Shown: positions 1 through 12,195, counted from the stretch's first letter. The stretch is DNA of 62,000 bases from Mesostigma viride (GCA_009746045.1 RPFO01000667.1:2749273-2811272), one strand, 5' to 3'. Notes: generated by a model not told the origin, from the sequence alone. Translations and numbers: made by a program.

Positions 1-365
1 TGTGGACAGCAGCAGAAACAGATTTCTTGGTTAGAAAACTGATCACAGAAAAGCTGTCAGTGTAGAGATGTGAGATGACATTGCATGTGCTGCCTGCCTG
101 GGTTTGTAGCCAGGTGAGCATGTGCTGCAGGGAACGAGCATGCAATGCAGCAGACACCACAGCACGACATTCAGCTGAGTTGCTGCTGCCAGGTTTTCTG
201 CGGTGTAGCCTGCTGTACCAGGAAGTGAGGGACATGTAATCTGACCTGTTGGTGAGAAAAAACAGCCCTGATTCCCGTGCCCCCATCTGATTGATTGTTC
301 TGCTCTCCATGGAGCTGTCCATGACACATTGGATGTGGATGTCTTCCATCAGATTCAGGCCATGG
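1..365 (-). pseudogene. Copia-type RNase H domain (partial)
   Basis: Reading the minus strand from about 335 to 1 gives an RNase H-like domain. It has an Asp-containing first strand (MDSS), a central SAECRAVV segment resembling the copia AEY helix, and a later YTDSFSVISFL strand holding the third acidic residue. The domain is one frame away from the RT reading frame that ends at 355, so a frameshift separates them. The window starts before the domain ends, so the C terminus and the 3' LTR are not visible. The assignment rests on position directly after a copia RT and on acidic-residue spacing. The call is good, but the copy is disabled or has a sequencing indel. Confidence 0.6.
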
Positions 366-3240
366 AGGATGAGGGGGGGCAGTCATTGACCAACTTCCTG
401 ATGTGACTGCATTTTATCTTGACTAGAACATCATGGGTGACCCTGCTGATGACAGCTAAGGGAGCCCCACAGATGGCTGACCACCACCCCAGTTTGCCCT
501 GAACAGTGGCACACATGTGTAAGGGGAGGTAGTTGTCTTGCAGCAGATCTAGACAATCTTGGATATATTCTGCAGGAGGAGAGAGAGAGCAGACCCACTG
601 ATCTGGCTGCCTGTGCAGCTGCAACATGATGCCACAGAACTGGATGGGGGTTGTGCTCAATTCCACCTGTTTGCCAATCTCATATGATTCCTGGACCTGC
701 TGAATAAATGTTTCCACCTCAGCTCTAGGCCCACAAATGAGTTGGTCATCTCCATGCCACACAAAGAGCAGCAGTCCAGAGGGGGTGGGTACAACAAAAA
801 AGCATGGGTCCAGGTCATCATACGTGGCCTTGAGCTTTTTGAATACTTCCTCTGCTGAGTCTCTGAAAATTTTGGGGGCACTGACAAGCCCTTCCACCCC
901 AATGTTGATGATAAGGTGGGGCTCATCAATGTAAGGTTTCCACACAGCTGGGGTGTCTACCACGTACACCTTCCCTTTCCACACAGATTCAGCCTTTTCT
1001 GGGTCCCCCCTGAGGAAGGCCCTTTTAATATCAGTGGCTTTGCAGACATAGTCTTGGCCTGCATTGAGGTTGTGGAGGAATAGGGAGAGCATGATCCTGA
1101 GTGAGGTTTGTTGCAGCCCAGGTGTGTAGGTTTCCCCTTTTGGCAGTGTGGATGTCCCCTTTAATTCTGTGACACATGGTCTGGCATGGAAGATTGGGGA
1201 GCCCACTTTTTGTGGTTTTTGTTTGAGAACAAATTTTAATCTGAGCTTTTTGGCTCCCTCTGGCACGTCCCATGAAGGGGTGACAGGAGGTTTGTATTGA
1301 GGGTTTTTGGGGTTGGGCAGGACCCATTCCTGCCTGGCTTGGTGGACAATGGCCATCAGCCACTTGGTAAACCCTTTTTGTGTTTTGCATTCTTGTATGA
1401 CGTGGGAGATTTGGTGGGGTGAGTGCATGGCTATGTCCCACTTACCCAGCCCAAAGGCTGAGGGATGGAGGAACTGGCTGTGCACTAACTTGTCCAAATC
1501 AGGGATCTCCCCTGGTGCATACTGAGTGTTGACTGCCTTGATGACAGCATCCATACCAGGGACAATACTGGAGAGAGGGATTTTAAAGTGGTCCAGAGGA
1601 ACTGCACCCACCCCTGTGACACTGAGCTCATTAGCTGAGATAAGCACCCCAGGATAGGATACAAAAGGTTCCCCCAACAAGGTGTTACCAGAGTACCCCT
1701 CCACCACCTGGAAGGGTGTCTGAATACCAAGTATAGGGAGCATCACCTGTCCCACTACATCCAGTGAGCTTTGGCCTGAGAAATCCTGCACCCGTGCCCA
1801 AAATGAAGGTGCAATCTCAAGACCAGGGATGGCTTGTGCACTGATCACACTGACCTGTGCCTGAGTGTCTATTGCCAGGGTCCAGGGGTCCTGACTAGTG
1901 CACACAGCTGAGACTTTTGCCAACCCTTCGGCCACAGCAGCTTGTTGCTTATGTGACCTGTGTAATGCTTGCAAGGCGACTGCCAATCTTGACCTCAGAG
2001 CGGGAGGGTTGGCAGACAATTTGGTGCCTTGGGGCTGAGCTAATGCTTCCAACCCAGCTACCTCGTGCCTGGTTAAGCAATCCCCAGGTTGTGAAGTGGG
2101 CCTGGCTTCACTGAGGGTGGAAGGGTTCACAGAGGGTGCTGTGGTGCTGTCAACAGCAGTAATTGGTGGCTCAGGGCTACTGCTGGGCATGCTGGAGTTG
2201 CCAGATAGAAGTAGTGAGTCCATGCTTAAAGACTCTTCCCCAGGCACGTCTGCCATGGGAGAATAATACTTCTTAATTCTATGACAGCTCACCCTGTGAC
2301 GCTTCCCATTGATATTGTGCTTGACCTCCACGGTCTTGCTGTTTTTGGTAAATCCACGGATGGTAACTGGACCTAGCCAAGTTCCAACCTTACCAAAGCT
2401 GTTTTCCTTGTAATAGAGAACTTGATCACCTTTTTGGAATACTGGCCTGGGATGGGTTTTATCTTTTTCTGCCAGTTTTGCTGAGGTTTGTGCACGTGCA
2501 GTGTTGTACAGTGCTATCACCTCTGGGGGATATACACCTGCCTGCAGGCCTGCTGGGATTACTTCACCCCACTTGGCATGCAAGACAGGTCTCATGTTTA
2601 GGGTTGTGCACATTTCATGACACCAGAGTGCCCTGTCACAATAGACCCCTGAAGTAGCATCCTTGGAAGGATTTTTGGCTAGTAGGGTTTTGACAGATCT
2701 GATGGTTCTTTCAATGACCCCCTGACCCTCATGATCTTCCAGCCCAGCAATCTCTATTGCTTCACACCCTTCCAGGTCAGTCAGACAAGAAAATTGTTGA
2801 TCAAGCAAAATTCTGTCAACTGGGTAGAATCTGGGTAAAGCAATCATGAGTGCAACACGTAGCTGCCCTGCAGACATGCCAGGTAGGGGTTCCATTACTG
2901 TGAACCTGGACCATGAATCTTTTAGGATCAGGTAGGGTTGGACATCTTTGTTGATGTGCATCACATCCCCCACTATCATGCCTCTAGTGGTGGAAGGAGT
3001 TGCAGTATGCCATTTTTTAGGTTTGGGGCTGTTAAACTGACATTCTTGACAGTGTTGTCTAGCCAGTTTTACTGCATTCCTGAGTGGTTTTCCCATGCTA
3101 CTACCCCCCAGCCGTCTGGCTAGTTCCTCAGCCACTGTTTCATGACCCATGGCTAGGCAGCAGCTGATGTGAGCAAGCTCCTTGATATCAATGGAGTTGT
3201 CAACAGTGGGGTTAGTGCTTTTATGTAAGGTTCCAGTACA
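355..3240 (-). pseudogene. Copia-like pol: integrase, protease-like, reverse transcriptase
   Basis: A 931-codon open frame (Met at 3150, open a little further upstream) encodes most of a copia-type Pol. In order: an HHCC-like zinc site (LAH, MGH, then HCQEC); an integrase core with GDVMHI, ILLDQQF and QGVIER supplying D, D and E; a Ser/Pro linker; a retropepsin-like stretch near residues 430-510 (LAIDTQAQVSVIS and a downstream LLGEPF); and an RT near 620-900 with DIKRAFLRGD, a GDD catalytic box and FCGIML. Two things are odd. The protease-like domain lies between integrase and RT, whereas copia order is PR-INT-RT. The usual YVDD box reads HGDD. RNase H follows in another frame. The frame is long and clean, but upstream Gag is frameshifted, so the element is probably dead. 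Confidence 0.8.
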
Positions 3241-3540
3241 GGGTGTTGGGAGGACAGTAAGGTTGCTGCCTCAAAATCAATTATGCCCTGGCTGCCATCC
3301 CCAATGGTAATGAGATCATCATCCTCAGAGTAAGCAAGGTGAGAGAACTCACATTGATTTGGGTAGCGAGGCCTGTTGCAACGGCTGCCTGGAGCTGGCC
3401 AGGTTGTGCCTCGTGTAGTGGCAGCCTGGGCAGAGATCCACATTGTTGACCAGTGTAGGGTTGTGGTTGCACTGGTTGCGGCTGTGCCCCGTCTGGAAGC
3501 ACCTCAGGCACCTGACCCTTCCAGGGTTGCCAGGTTGCCT

Positions 3541-3603
<63 letters not shown>

Positions 3604-3660
3604 GCCCTGTCGGGGCCGGTTGTTGTTGTTGTTATTGCCCTGTGAGGGCCTGTTGTTGGT
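3241..3660 (-). pseudogene. Gag fragment with CCHC zinc knuckle
   Basis: On the minus strand, 3510-3469 encode CLRCFQTGHSRNQC, a perfect CX2CX4HX4C retroviral zinc knuckle, which binds the genomic RNA in Gag nucleocapsids. It is preceded by an Asn-rich tract encoded by a GTT/AAC repeat (3541-3600) and Arg/Gly/Gln-rich spacers. A second CxxC...H cluster follows (CPGCHYTRH). Two frame changes lie between this region and pol (around 3345 and 3240), with an acidic stretch in the intermediate frame. A stop at about 3675 closes the frame upstream, so the N-terminal capsid part of Gag is missing or replaced by the minisatellite. Confidence 0.75.
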
Positions 3661-3716
3661 ATTGTTATTGTTAATTAATTAATCGCAGCTTTTCTTGTTT
3701 GTTCATTGTATTGATT

Positions 3717-4071
3717 GAGAGGACAGTATCTTTGCTGCCTCAAAACCCACCATGGTTTGGTAGCATTTTCGTTTGTTTGCTTGTAATGAGAGGACAGCAT
3801 CTGTGCTGCCTCAACACCAACCATGGTTTGGTAACAGTTTCGTTTGTTTGTTTGCAGTGAGAGGACAGCATCTGTGCTGCCTCAACACCAACCATGGTTT
3901 GGTAACAGTTTCGTTTGTTTGCTTGCAGTGAGAGGACAGCATCTGTGCTGCCTCAACACCAACCATGGTTTGGTAACAGTTTCGTTTGTTTGCTTGTAAT
4001 GAGAGGACAGCATCTGTGCTGCCTCAACACCAACCATGGTTTGGTAACAGTTTTGTTTGTTTGTTTGTTTT
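3717..4071. repeat. 71-bp minisatellite, about five copies
   Basis: The start AGAGGACAG recurs at about 3718, 3789, 3860, 3931 and 4002, a strict 71-bp period. Each unit contains CTGCCTCAACACCAACCATG and a GTTT-rich tail. The first copy is the most diverged. A related AGGACAGTAAGG..GCTGCCTC is also present at 3250, inside the Gag region, so the repeat may have expanded from the element's own 5' region. Confidence 0.85.
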
Positions 4072-5525
4072 CTGTTAGTGTTTCTTGTTATTGCCTCCCG
4101 GTGCTGCTTGAGCGTTAGCACCAGCCATGTCTTTACCCGCAAGTACATGCGTTTGGTAATGGCTTCTGCCACTACTGCATGCGTTATTGATTATGTGCGG
4201 CGGCTGGGCAAGCTCCATGTTTAGGGAGTTGACAGCAGTGGGTTTGATTAAGGGCCCTCAGCCCTGACATAGAGAGGATCAACAGTCTCCCTAGAGGGTA
4301 GAGGCTGTGCTGCCAAGAAAGCAACAATACCCTTACACTCATCCCAAATAAAATGGGGAGATCTGCGTTCAAAAGACATGACATTCATTCAGATAAGTCA
4401 CGTTGGGGTGGACGGAGATACTTGTCTCGTTTGCATATGCCGTCCAGCCCAGGCCGCCCACCGCCGGCGATGGGGATAGGCCAGGAGTGCTTTTATCACA
4501 TAACAGCTGGAGCGTTTCTATGCTCCTCATGCTGCAGCGATAGCTTTCTGTTTGGTTATGATATGTTGAAAAGATAGCCACCGCTCTTGAGCATTATATC
4601 AGAGCATGCATGAGGAAAGAAAGCAACGGACTTGCTTACGCTGGAAGCCCCAGGGGCCGGCGCGGGGCCGGTGCCTCCTGGGGGGTTGTTTTCCTGCCGC
4701 ATTGCCGCCGCCATGGCTGCTCCAGCAGTGGGTGCTGCTGTCGCAGCCGCCGGGGAGAGGGTTGGTCGGTGCCCCGTAGGGGAACCGGCTCCGCCACCGG
4801 CTGGCGCACAGGGGAGGGGGGTTGTTCGGACTGCCTCGCGGCAGCCGGACCCTCCACCTGGCTGGTATTGTCATGGTTGTTCTTTTGTTTTCTTTTTCTT
4901 TGTCTTCTTTTTGTTTTGTTGTTATTGCATGCAGGCGCACCGACATCAGCCGGTGCCCTGTTGTCTGGCGGACGACGCTGATCATCATCGTCGTCCCCAA
5001 GATATAGTTTCTTTTTCTCTTTTCTTTTCTTTTTTTTTTTTTTTTTTCCAGTGCCGGTTTGAACCGTTGTTGAGTTTGATGTTGCTGAAGAGCGTTTATA
5101 AAATTCAAGTTAGGAATGAGAAATGAACGACGTGATATATTGCTTGAGAACACTGTATGCTGTGAGCAATGAATTGCTTGGTTCATTAGAAAATAGGTTT
5201 ACCCTTTATCAACGTTCCTCTCACTGGCTGCGCCGCCAGTGACCGTTGGGTGCAGACCGTTGGCCCGAGGCCGCACGATGACAGGTAGCAGTCTAGTCAC
5301 TGCATCGTGTGATCACAGATCAATGCACGCTGCAGTACGGTCCCTATCTAGGATACTCTAGTACCGTCCAATGACAGGACACTACGTATACTGGGTACTG
5401 ACATCTGTCACGTACCCCAGTACCCAAAGTACCTATCTAGGGAAACGTATGCGACTCGACTAGCATTCCTATCTGCATAGCCCACGTGGTATTTATATTC
5501 ACATACCAACGTAGGTTTACAAGGC
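4072..5525. other. Unassigned interval
   Basis: No protein or RNA gene is recognised. 4640-4860 is GC-rich with open frames in several phases but no family signature. 4870-5050 is strongly T-rich on the plus strand and ends in a run of about 20 T. 5200-5525 contains short inverted GTAC-rich words and adjoins the end of the LINE reading frame, so part of it may be LINE 3' UTR (inference). Confidence 0.4.
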
Positions 5526-6394
5526 TTATTCATACGTTGTATTCACAATGCCTTTGAGACTTAGTCTACAGCAAAGCATGGAGACTAACTGGTCCTGTTT
5601 CTCGATCTTGCCCAGGGGCTTAGGCCACAGGGCCCGGTACTGGCGTAAAGCGTGCCAGGCGAGGGAGATGCGATGGTCCACATCAACCTCGCAGCTGGGG
5701 AGCAGGCTGCCTAGCAGCTTAACGCGGTCCCGATACAGGACTCGAGAGCCGTCTAGGAGATAGAGGGGCGGCGGTGAGTTGGTGAGCCCAACCGCCAGGG
5801 CCTCTGTCTTCTTGCTGACCTCAAGCCCCACTGCACGGGCCTGGATAGCCAGGCAGTCAAGCCATGTCTGCACGTGCTCAGTGTCCTCGAAGAGGGTGGT
5901 GTCGTCTGCGTAGATGATGTCTGCCAGCCGAATCTCCGTGACATCCGCACCGCCATGCCAGAATTTGTCAGCAACCTGCACTCCTGGTTCCCTGCCCACG
6001 ATGCGGGCAAATCGCTTGCGCGCCTGAATCATTACGTATTCGACAACAATAATGAACAGGTAGGGCGACAGCACGCAGCCCTGCCACACACCCTTCTGTA
6101 AAGGGCATGGGGGCGTGGTCCCGTAAGAAGTGCGCACCGAAGTGGTGGACCCTTCATACAGGTTGCGGATGACAGCAATCAGGGGGCGGGGGATCCGGAA
6201 CAACTCGAGGATGTCCCAAAGCGCAGGCCAGAAAACCGAATCGAAGGCTTTGATAAAGTCGACCAGCACAAGGTGCAAAGGGAAGTCCACCAGCACCAGG
6301 TTGAAGGCGTTGCAGTTCCTCCACCAGTCGGCGAGTAGCGAAGAGCGCCTGTACTGTGTTGCGACCTGAACGGAAGCCGTGCTAAGTCTCGCTG
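5526..6394 (-). pseudogene. LINE reverse transcriptase, catalytic half
   Basis: Minus-strand non-LTR RT. HGFRSGRNTVQALF (about 6372-6330) is RT motif 2. Then, after a frame change, come LVLVDFIKAFDSV (first catalytic Asp), KGVWQGCVLSPYLF, YADDTTLF (catalytic YADD), GLEVSKKTEAL and VKLLGS, ending in a short C-terminal segment at 5526. A stop codon sits just before HGF where Gln is usual. LVLVDF occurs twice, nine codons apart, suggesting a small internal duplication. The N-terminal half of the same protein is at 11432-12195; YR element NA-3 separates the two. No endonuclease or RNase H is seen. Confidence 0.85.
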
Positions 6395-6526
6395 ATTTTT
6401 ACAAAATACGTTTACGCACAAGAGACTCTTGGACCAAAGTCGCATAATTGGTGAATAAAGCATCTGCAGGCCCCCCCAGCCAGCTGATGCTGCCATCTCA
6501 CTCCCCTCAGGGTGGGTTGGGTGGGC

Positions 6527-7232
6527 TAATAAAAACGAATACCAGCACAGGCACACCTCGGCTGGTTATATGCCAGCACTTTTTCTCAGACTTGGGCCGG
6601 CGGCGGCCCAGGTCCTTCTAATTCGGGTCGAAACACAATTCCGTGACCCATACAATATTTGTACACCATGCGAAGTGGCGTACTTGCCCACTGTGGCGGA
6701 TGCAAGTCCGGTACACCTGGTTTTGGCGCCAAAAGCACCCTTGGCCAGTTGTACTACAAGGAACCCATCCCTACTAATTCTTTTGACATTGTACTACGTT
6801 TAGTCTTGGTCTACTACACCCCAGTAGGTCCGTTCACCTCCTGAGCGTCCAGTGCTACGCCGAAGCACGTCAGCACTGGTTTGAACTAGAATGAACTAGT
6901 TTGAAGTAGATTGAAGTAGGCTGTACTACCCTGTAGGCCAAGTGTAGTACTTGGAACTACGTCCAAGTACTTAGAACTAGTTTACAAGTTACTTATACGG
7001 ACTTTCACCCTATTAGAGGGCAGATCTCGTACCACCACACTGGCGCCCCTTATTAAATTCCAGGGCCCTTATACATTGTGACTACTGCCCCTTATAAAAG
7101 ACCAGGGCCTATTATAAAATATTAAATGCTCTATTTATTTTTTATATGTGCTGTCACCCAGCGGCGTCCCTCGCCTCCTTCGCTCCCTCCGCCCCGACAA
7201 ATCAGGGAATCCAGATCGAGGGAGATCAACCA
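6527..7232 (-). repeat. A2 repeat of NA-3 (about 706 bp)
   Basis: Copy of the NA-family A repeat, nearly identical to 10720-11428, 12823-13529, 20519-21225, 27275-27983, 29685-30393, 39804-40512 and 54473-55181. In element orientation it begins TGGTTGATCTCCC and ends TTTTTATTA. It contains many short AACTAG/GTACTT words and a TTATAAAAG-like box. Confidence 0.9.
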
Positions 7233-7457
7233 TCCCTATGCATGTCTCAACTCGTTCACTCCATCACTGAGGGCTCCAGACATTATTTTTTACAAAATAC
7301 GTTTACGCACAAGAGACTCTTGGACCAAAGTCGCATAATTGGTGAATAAAGCATCTGCAGGCCCCCCCAGCCAGCTGATGCTGCCATCTCACTTCCCGCT
7401 TCCCCCAGCCTGGCCATTCTGGCCGTGGAGGACCCGTCACCAATAGTGAAGGCCTAG

Positions 7458-9237
7458 TGTCCCAATGTCCAGGAAAAGGCCTCAATTGAGGCCTTTTTTA
7501 TATTGGGTGTTGCATGCAGCCAAACAACTTTTTTCCAAATATGAGCATAGGCCATGCATTATTATGATTGTTTTGGGGTTGCCAGCACTTAACATCAGTC
7601 ATATAGCCCCAATACATATTTAATTATGATTTGACAAAACAGGGTGTCGCTGCGGTGGCACCATAAACACAGCATGACCATAGATGCAAGCAGAAAAAAG
7701 GCGGTAGTACTCAGTTCCCTCTGCCTCTTAGGTGTCTTTTGGACCTTTCGAGGTTTCCCCACAACACGGTAAGCATGGCATGACATGGCATGCTCCCCCA
7801 AGGGACGCCTCATACACAATTGCACGGCCGGGGCTGTCGCGCAGCACTGCAGGCAGCAACAGCCTGCCATGGGTATTGCACGTAACCATGAGGAATCCAA
7901 AGCCTCTATTACAAACACGCACAAGGATCATGCATTATAGTGATAGGTGTGACCTTCCAAGCGCTTAGCTTCACTCACATAGCCCCAATATCTACGTTGT
8001 TACGGTATATTCTGACAGGGGTTTGCTGCCGCGGCAGCAGATGAACAGCACATGGCAAGATATACAAGCATAACTGGACAACATTTGCACTGTCTTCTAG
8101 ACCTCTAGCTTGATTTTAAGCTTTGCAAGGGTTGCCTGAGACATGGCCAGCATGGCAGGACCTGCCATGCTTCTTATGGAAAGCAAACACGTCTACACAG
8201 TGGGGGCCAGCCGCAGAGCACTGCACGAAGTAAGATAGCCTGCCTTACGTCACCTCGGCATTAGGCGCCGATAGGCAGCTAAAAACTGGCGATATCACAA
8301 GCAAATCGATGCCATTCCCTTTCTACCACCAGGACGCACTTACCTTTCACACCCCTCACACCCGGGATCACTAAGCACGCATATGCGTTGGCGCTGAACG
8401 TGGCTGCATCAGAAAAGCTGTTCAAGCTCGGCGTTTTCAAGTTGTCCGGAAGCGATGCAGCCCGCTAATCTGGCCGGACAGACGCTCCATGCGTCGTCCA
8501 TTGACGTATGAAAGCGGCTGCAGCGGCCTCACCAGCGCTGTTCGCATACTTGCGCTCCCATATCTGTGGGCGCGCGCGCGTTTATTGTCCGCAACCCAGT
8601 TTTTCCTAGCTAAAAACACCCCTTCCTCTACCTATGGATTCACGACAAAAGGCTCGAATATAACCAGCGCCCCTTTAGTCACGGCTGCCCCAACATCCCC
8701 CCCCGCCGTTCCGCTAGTCTCCTTCCCACCATATCGAAGCATCGTCCTGCTGGCAGGCGCACTATCAACGCCATCTACGCCCCATCTGAACTTCACTAAC
8801 CTGGCATTCAGCACACAAATAACGACCCCACGAATTTATAAATCGGCTTTTGACACATTTAGCGGTCGGGCTAGCTTCAAGGATAATTTATCTGCCCAAC
8901 GCGCTCCATACTGCTCGAAATGATGCACGAACGTGGCCATACGGTCCATTTTACTCGAGGCCGCCATGGTCGTGCATTCGTGAAAATTCCTCGTCCCGTT
9001 GCACGAAAGTGGCCAAAATAGGTACTTTTCCACCTCACGTATTTTTCAGTAACCGTCGACCCCTGTCGACCCCAACGGGTCAGGACGCTCAGCACATGTA
9101 CCAGATTCGCGCCACTGGGGCCGGACGACCCATAGGACCGGTCCTTCCCGCCAAAATACCGTACTTTGTGAGATCTTGGTAAAAAAGGCCTCAATTGAGC
9201 CAAAAGGCCTCAATTGAGGCCTCTGGACAAATAGACA
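7458..9237. mobile_element. 1.8-kb TIR element with CTAG target duplication
   Basis: Compared with the other NA copies, this block is an insertion. It is flanked by CTAG at 7454-7457 and 9238-9241, where the empty site has one CTAG. Both ends carry the palindrome AAGGCCTCAATTGAGGCCTT (7475-7496 on the left, twice near 9183-9222 on the right, one copy degenerate) next to a related TGTCC word. I find no transposase; the internal reading frames (for example 8489-8923) resemble nothing I know. It is a non-autonomous DNA transposon of unassigned superfamily. Confidence 0.65.
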
Positions 9238-9241
9238 CTAG

Positions 9242-10719
9242 CATGCCTGCTAGAGTGCCCCTCATTTACTGGTCGCGGGGAAGCCTGTCACCAACAGTGG
9301 GGCCCCAGCTTGTCTGCTGGAGTGCGCCCCACTAGCGAAGTCTCAAACAATGCCTTGATCCCCCTTGGATAGGAGAGAACAGCGTCCAACCAAAGGTACG
9401 GTCAATCAATCCCCCACACCTTTCCCCCCTCCTCGTCCAGCGAAAATAGCTGGCACGTCTGCCAACTTCCACCCTACACCATCCTCCTCGCGCTCCTCAT
9501 GCCATAACTGTCACGATCCAGTGCTATGGCCCAGCGACTCGCCAAAAGTCACATGCCACAAGCTGCCGCTACGGTCACAGCCCTCTGTTTGCAGGGCGTA
9601 ACCCGGGGTGCAAGCATCCCCAGGTACTCGCCCTAGAGGGCTGCCGGCGGCATACATAGCAAGGTGTAATCTCCATTCCATTCTCAGGACAGCTAGCCGG
9701 TCACTTAGGCTATCTTGAGCAAGCGCCCCTGCTCTTAGCCCTCACAACCGTCAAAACCAGCCGGTCTCACCAGGCTCCCCCCACTAAAATTGCCACCTCT
9801 TGGATGCCATTACAGATGTCATCCCAAAGCTCTCAGGGTTCCAGCCTGGCAGCGCCCAAAAGTCTTTTTACGTAGGCCGCTCATTTTGCCTCCCCCCAGT
9901 TCCAAAACACCACAGTCCTTAGCTCCCCAAAGCCGTCAAGAAAGGCACCTCCCCCAACCGGCCACCACTGGCCCAAGGCCGCCGAGCCGCCCTACCACCA
10001 CGTAAGCTCTCGAGAAATAAAATCCAGGGAGCCACACCCAGCGCTCCTCCAGCCACCGGTTTTCCCCATAAAATTCGGCTCCACATATTCTTTTTCATGT
10101 TACCATCACGTAATGGACCAGCCAACCCGCTCCTTCAAAGCCATCGGGCTGTGACGCGGTATGCCCTGCCCGCAAAGCCCCGAGAGCCAAAGATAGCTAA
10201 TGATGCCGCATTCAGATCTTTGGCAGCCGGCTTTGCAGCCTACTATATTTTTTACACTGCTCGTCGTTGAGGGTCATCGTGCAAGGCAGTATCAAACGTA
10301 AAACAGCTCGAACAAGCACGCCCAGGGCCGAAATAAAATTTTCGTTCCCTTACCGCACTTTCCGACCTTGCGACTCAATTTCGGGTCCAAATTTCTATGC
10401 CCACCCCTCAAACGACGGGACAGCAGCCGGCCACCTTTGCTCGTCGTTTAGGACCATCGAAACAGGTCCAAGCATCCTTTATTCGCCTCGTCCCAGGTCA
10501 GTTAAGGCCGAAAAAGATTGCCGGCACCCTACCGCAGATTTCGGCACTAAATCCGCAATTTGTGCCCCGATTTTCAACGACTGGCCCTCAAACGACCGCT
10601 TGGACGCCGACCACCGTCGCGCGTCTCTAAATGAAATTCATTCCCAGCCCCCCCGGACTCGGGGAGGCCTTTTGCATTCGTTTAAATCATTGCCAGCCAC
10701 CATGGCTGGCCGTCACCAC
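9242..10719 (-). other. Internal region of NA-3
   Basis: Non-coding body of the NA family, closely matched at 18939-20357, 28145-29684, 40674-41471 and 53729-54472. An open frame of up to 167 codons is present in several copies on the strand antisense to the element. I regard it as incidental, because the copies are near-identical DNA and no codon-level constraint can be shown by eye. Confidence 0.5.
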
Positions 10720-11428
10720 TAATAAAAACGAATACCAGCACAGGCACACCTCGGCTGGTTATATGCCAGCACTTTTTCTCAGACTTGGGCCGGCGGCGGC
10801 CCAGGTCCTTCTAATTCGGGTCGAAACACAATTCCGTGACCCATACAATATTCGTACACCATGCGAAGTGGCAGCGTACTTGTCCACTGTGGCGGATGCA
10901 AGTCCGGTACACCTGGTTTTGGCGCCAAAAGCACCCTTGGCCAGTTGTACTACAAGGAACCCATCCCTACTAATTCTTTTGACATTGTACTACGTTTAGT
11001 CTTGGTCTACTACACCCCAGTAGGTTCGTTCACCTCCTGAGCGTCCAGTGCTACGCCGAAGCACGTCAGCACTGGTTTGAACTAGAATGAACTAGTTTGA
11101 AGTAGATTGAAGTAGGCTGTACTACCCTGTAGGCCAAGTGTAGTACTTGGAACTACGTCCAAGTACTTAGAACTAGTTTACAAGTTACTTATACGGACTT
11201 TCACCCTATTAGAGGGCAGATCTCGTACCACCACACTGGCGCCCCTTATTAAATTCCAGGGCCCTTATACATTGTGACTACTGCCCCTTATAAAAGACCA
11301 GGGCCTATTATAAAATATTAAATGCTCTATTTATTTTTTATATGTGCTGTCACCCAGCGGCGTCCCTCGCCTCCTTCGCTCCCTCCGCCCCTACAAATCA
11401 GGGAATCCAGATCGAGGGAGATCAACCA
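10720..11428 (-). repeat. A1 repeat of NA-3
   Basis: The second A copy of NA-3, near-identical to 6527-7232 and in the same orientation. Its outer end ATCAACCA abuts LINE sequence at about 11429, giving a clean insertion boundary. Confidence 0.9.
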
Positions 11429-11431
11429 TCC

Positions 11432-12195
11432 AGGGCCGTGCGCAGGCGGTTCAGGATGAGCCGCATAAGAAGCTTGAGGGGGGCACTTTGAATGCACACC
11501 CCTCTGTAGTTGCCGGCCGGGTCGGCCTGCAGGCGACCCCTTGTTCTTGTACAGCATCGTGCGAAAACTGTGTTGCCAGGCCGCAGGAGGTGGTTGCGAC
11601 GACAGCAGAAGGCGGTTGCAGATGTCCCGGAAGAGCAGCATAACACCTGTGTCCTCGAATTCGGCTGCAAGTTTTACAACTGCAGCCAGAATCTCGTCAG
11701 AGCCGGTGGCTGCGTCATAACGCAGGCGCTGGACCGCCTCCATGACCTCGCGAGAGGTGAAAGGAGGCATGTCAGACGGGTCGCCAAGTGGGCCGACCAG
11801 CGGGGGGACTAGGTAGTCCGCCGCTGACCTAGGCGGGGCCGGGGGCCCAGCGGGGCCGGCCAGGGCGGCCGGGCGGGCGGCGGCGGCTGGGAGCAGGGGT
11901 GGGGGCGGCGCAGCTGTCCCCACGACCTCGGCCGCGGCCGTGGCCCAGGTACGAAGCGGCTTGGCTGGGGCGCCGGGGACGTCGTGGCGGTGGGGCCGGC
12001 CGAGGCCGTCCGGGTGCCCGAGGTGCTTGTACCAGAACCAGGCCCCCTTGCCGTCGTGCTTCTGCTGGCAGCTGCGCAGGTCCTTGACCATCTGCTGAGC
12101 ATCTGCCTTCTTAGCCTGCTCGTAGGCAGCCCTCAGAGCTGCTTGCAGCCCAGGTTTGGCGATCGGATCTCTGTTGCCGCGGAGGCATCTGCCTG
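11432..12195 (-). pseudogene. LINE reverse transcriptase, N-terminal half
   Basis: The minus strand encodes FTSREVMEAVQRLRYDAATG, then LFRDICNRLL, AWQHSFRTMLYKNKG and, after a +1/-1 change near 11510, NYRGVCIQSAPLKLLMRLIL. These are the pre-catalytic RT blocks of a non-LTR element (thumb-side NYRGI-like block included). The protein continues in the minus direction at 6394-5526, the two parts being separated by NA-3. Upstream is a Pro/Ala-rich linker and a charged segment. At 12196 the frame is cut by YR copy 2, so the LINE 5' end is absent here. Confidence 0.75.

Larger units (their letters stand above)
6394..11428 (-). mobile_element. NA-3: non-autonomous YR retrotransposon
   Basis: On the plus strand the order is B2' (6394-6526, 5' truncated), A2' (6527-7232), B1' (7233 to about 7393), an internal region, and A1' (10720-11428). 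Read on the minus strand this is A1-internal-B1-A2-B2, the split direct repeat of PAT/Ngaro/TOC1-type YR retrotransposons. No recombinase or RT is encoded. The element sits in the RT region of a LINE and has no target duplication, as expected of recombinase-mediated insertion. A 1.8-kb TIR element interrupts its internal region. Confidence 0.75.

Noticed and set aside
4599-5186. Overlapping frames in the GC-rich and T-rich interval
   Set aside because: Low-complexity translation, no domain, no consistent start or splice signals.
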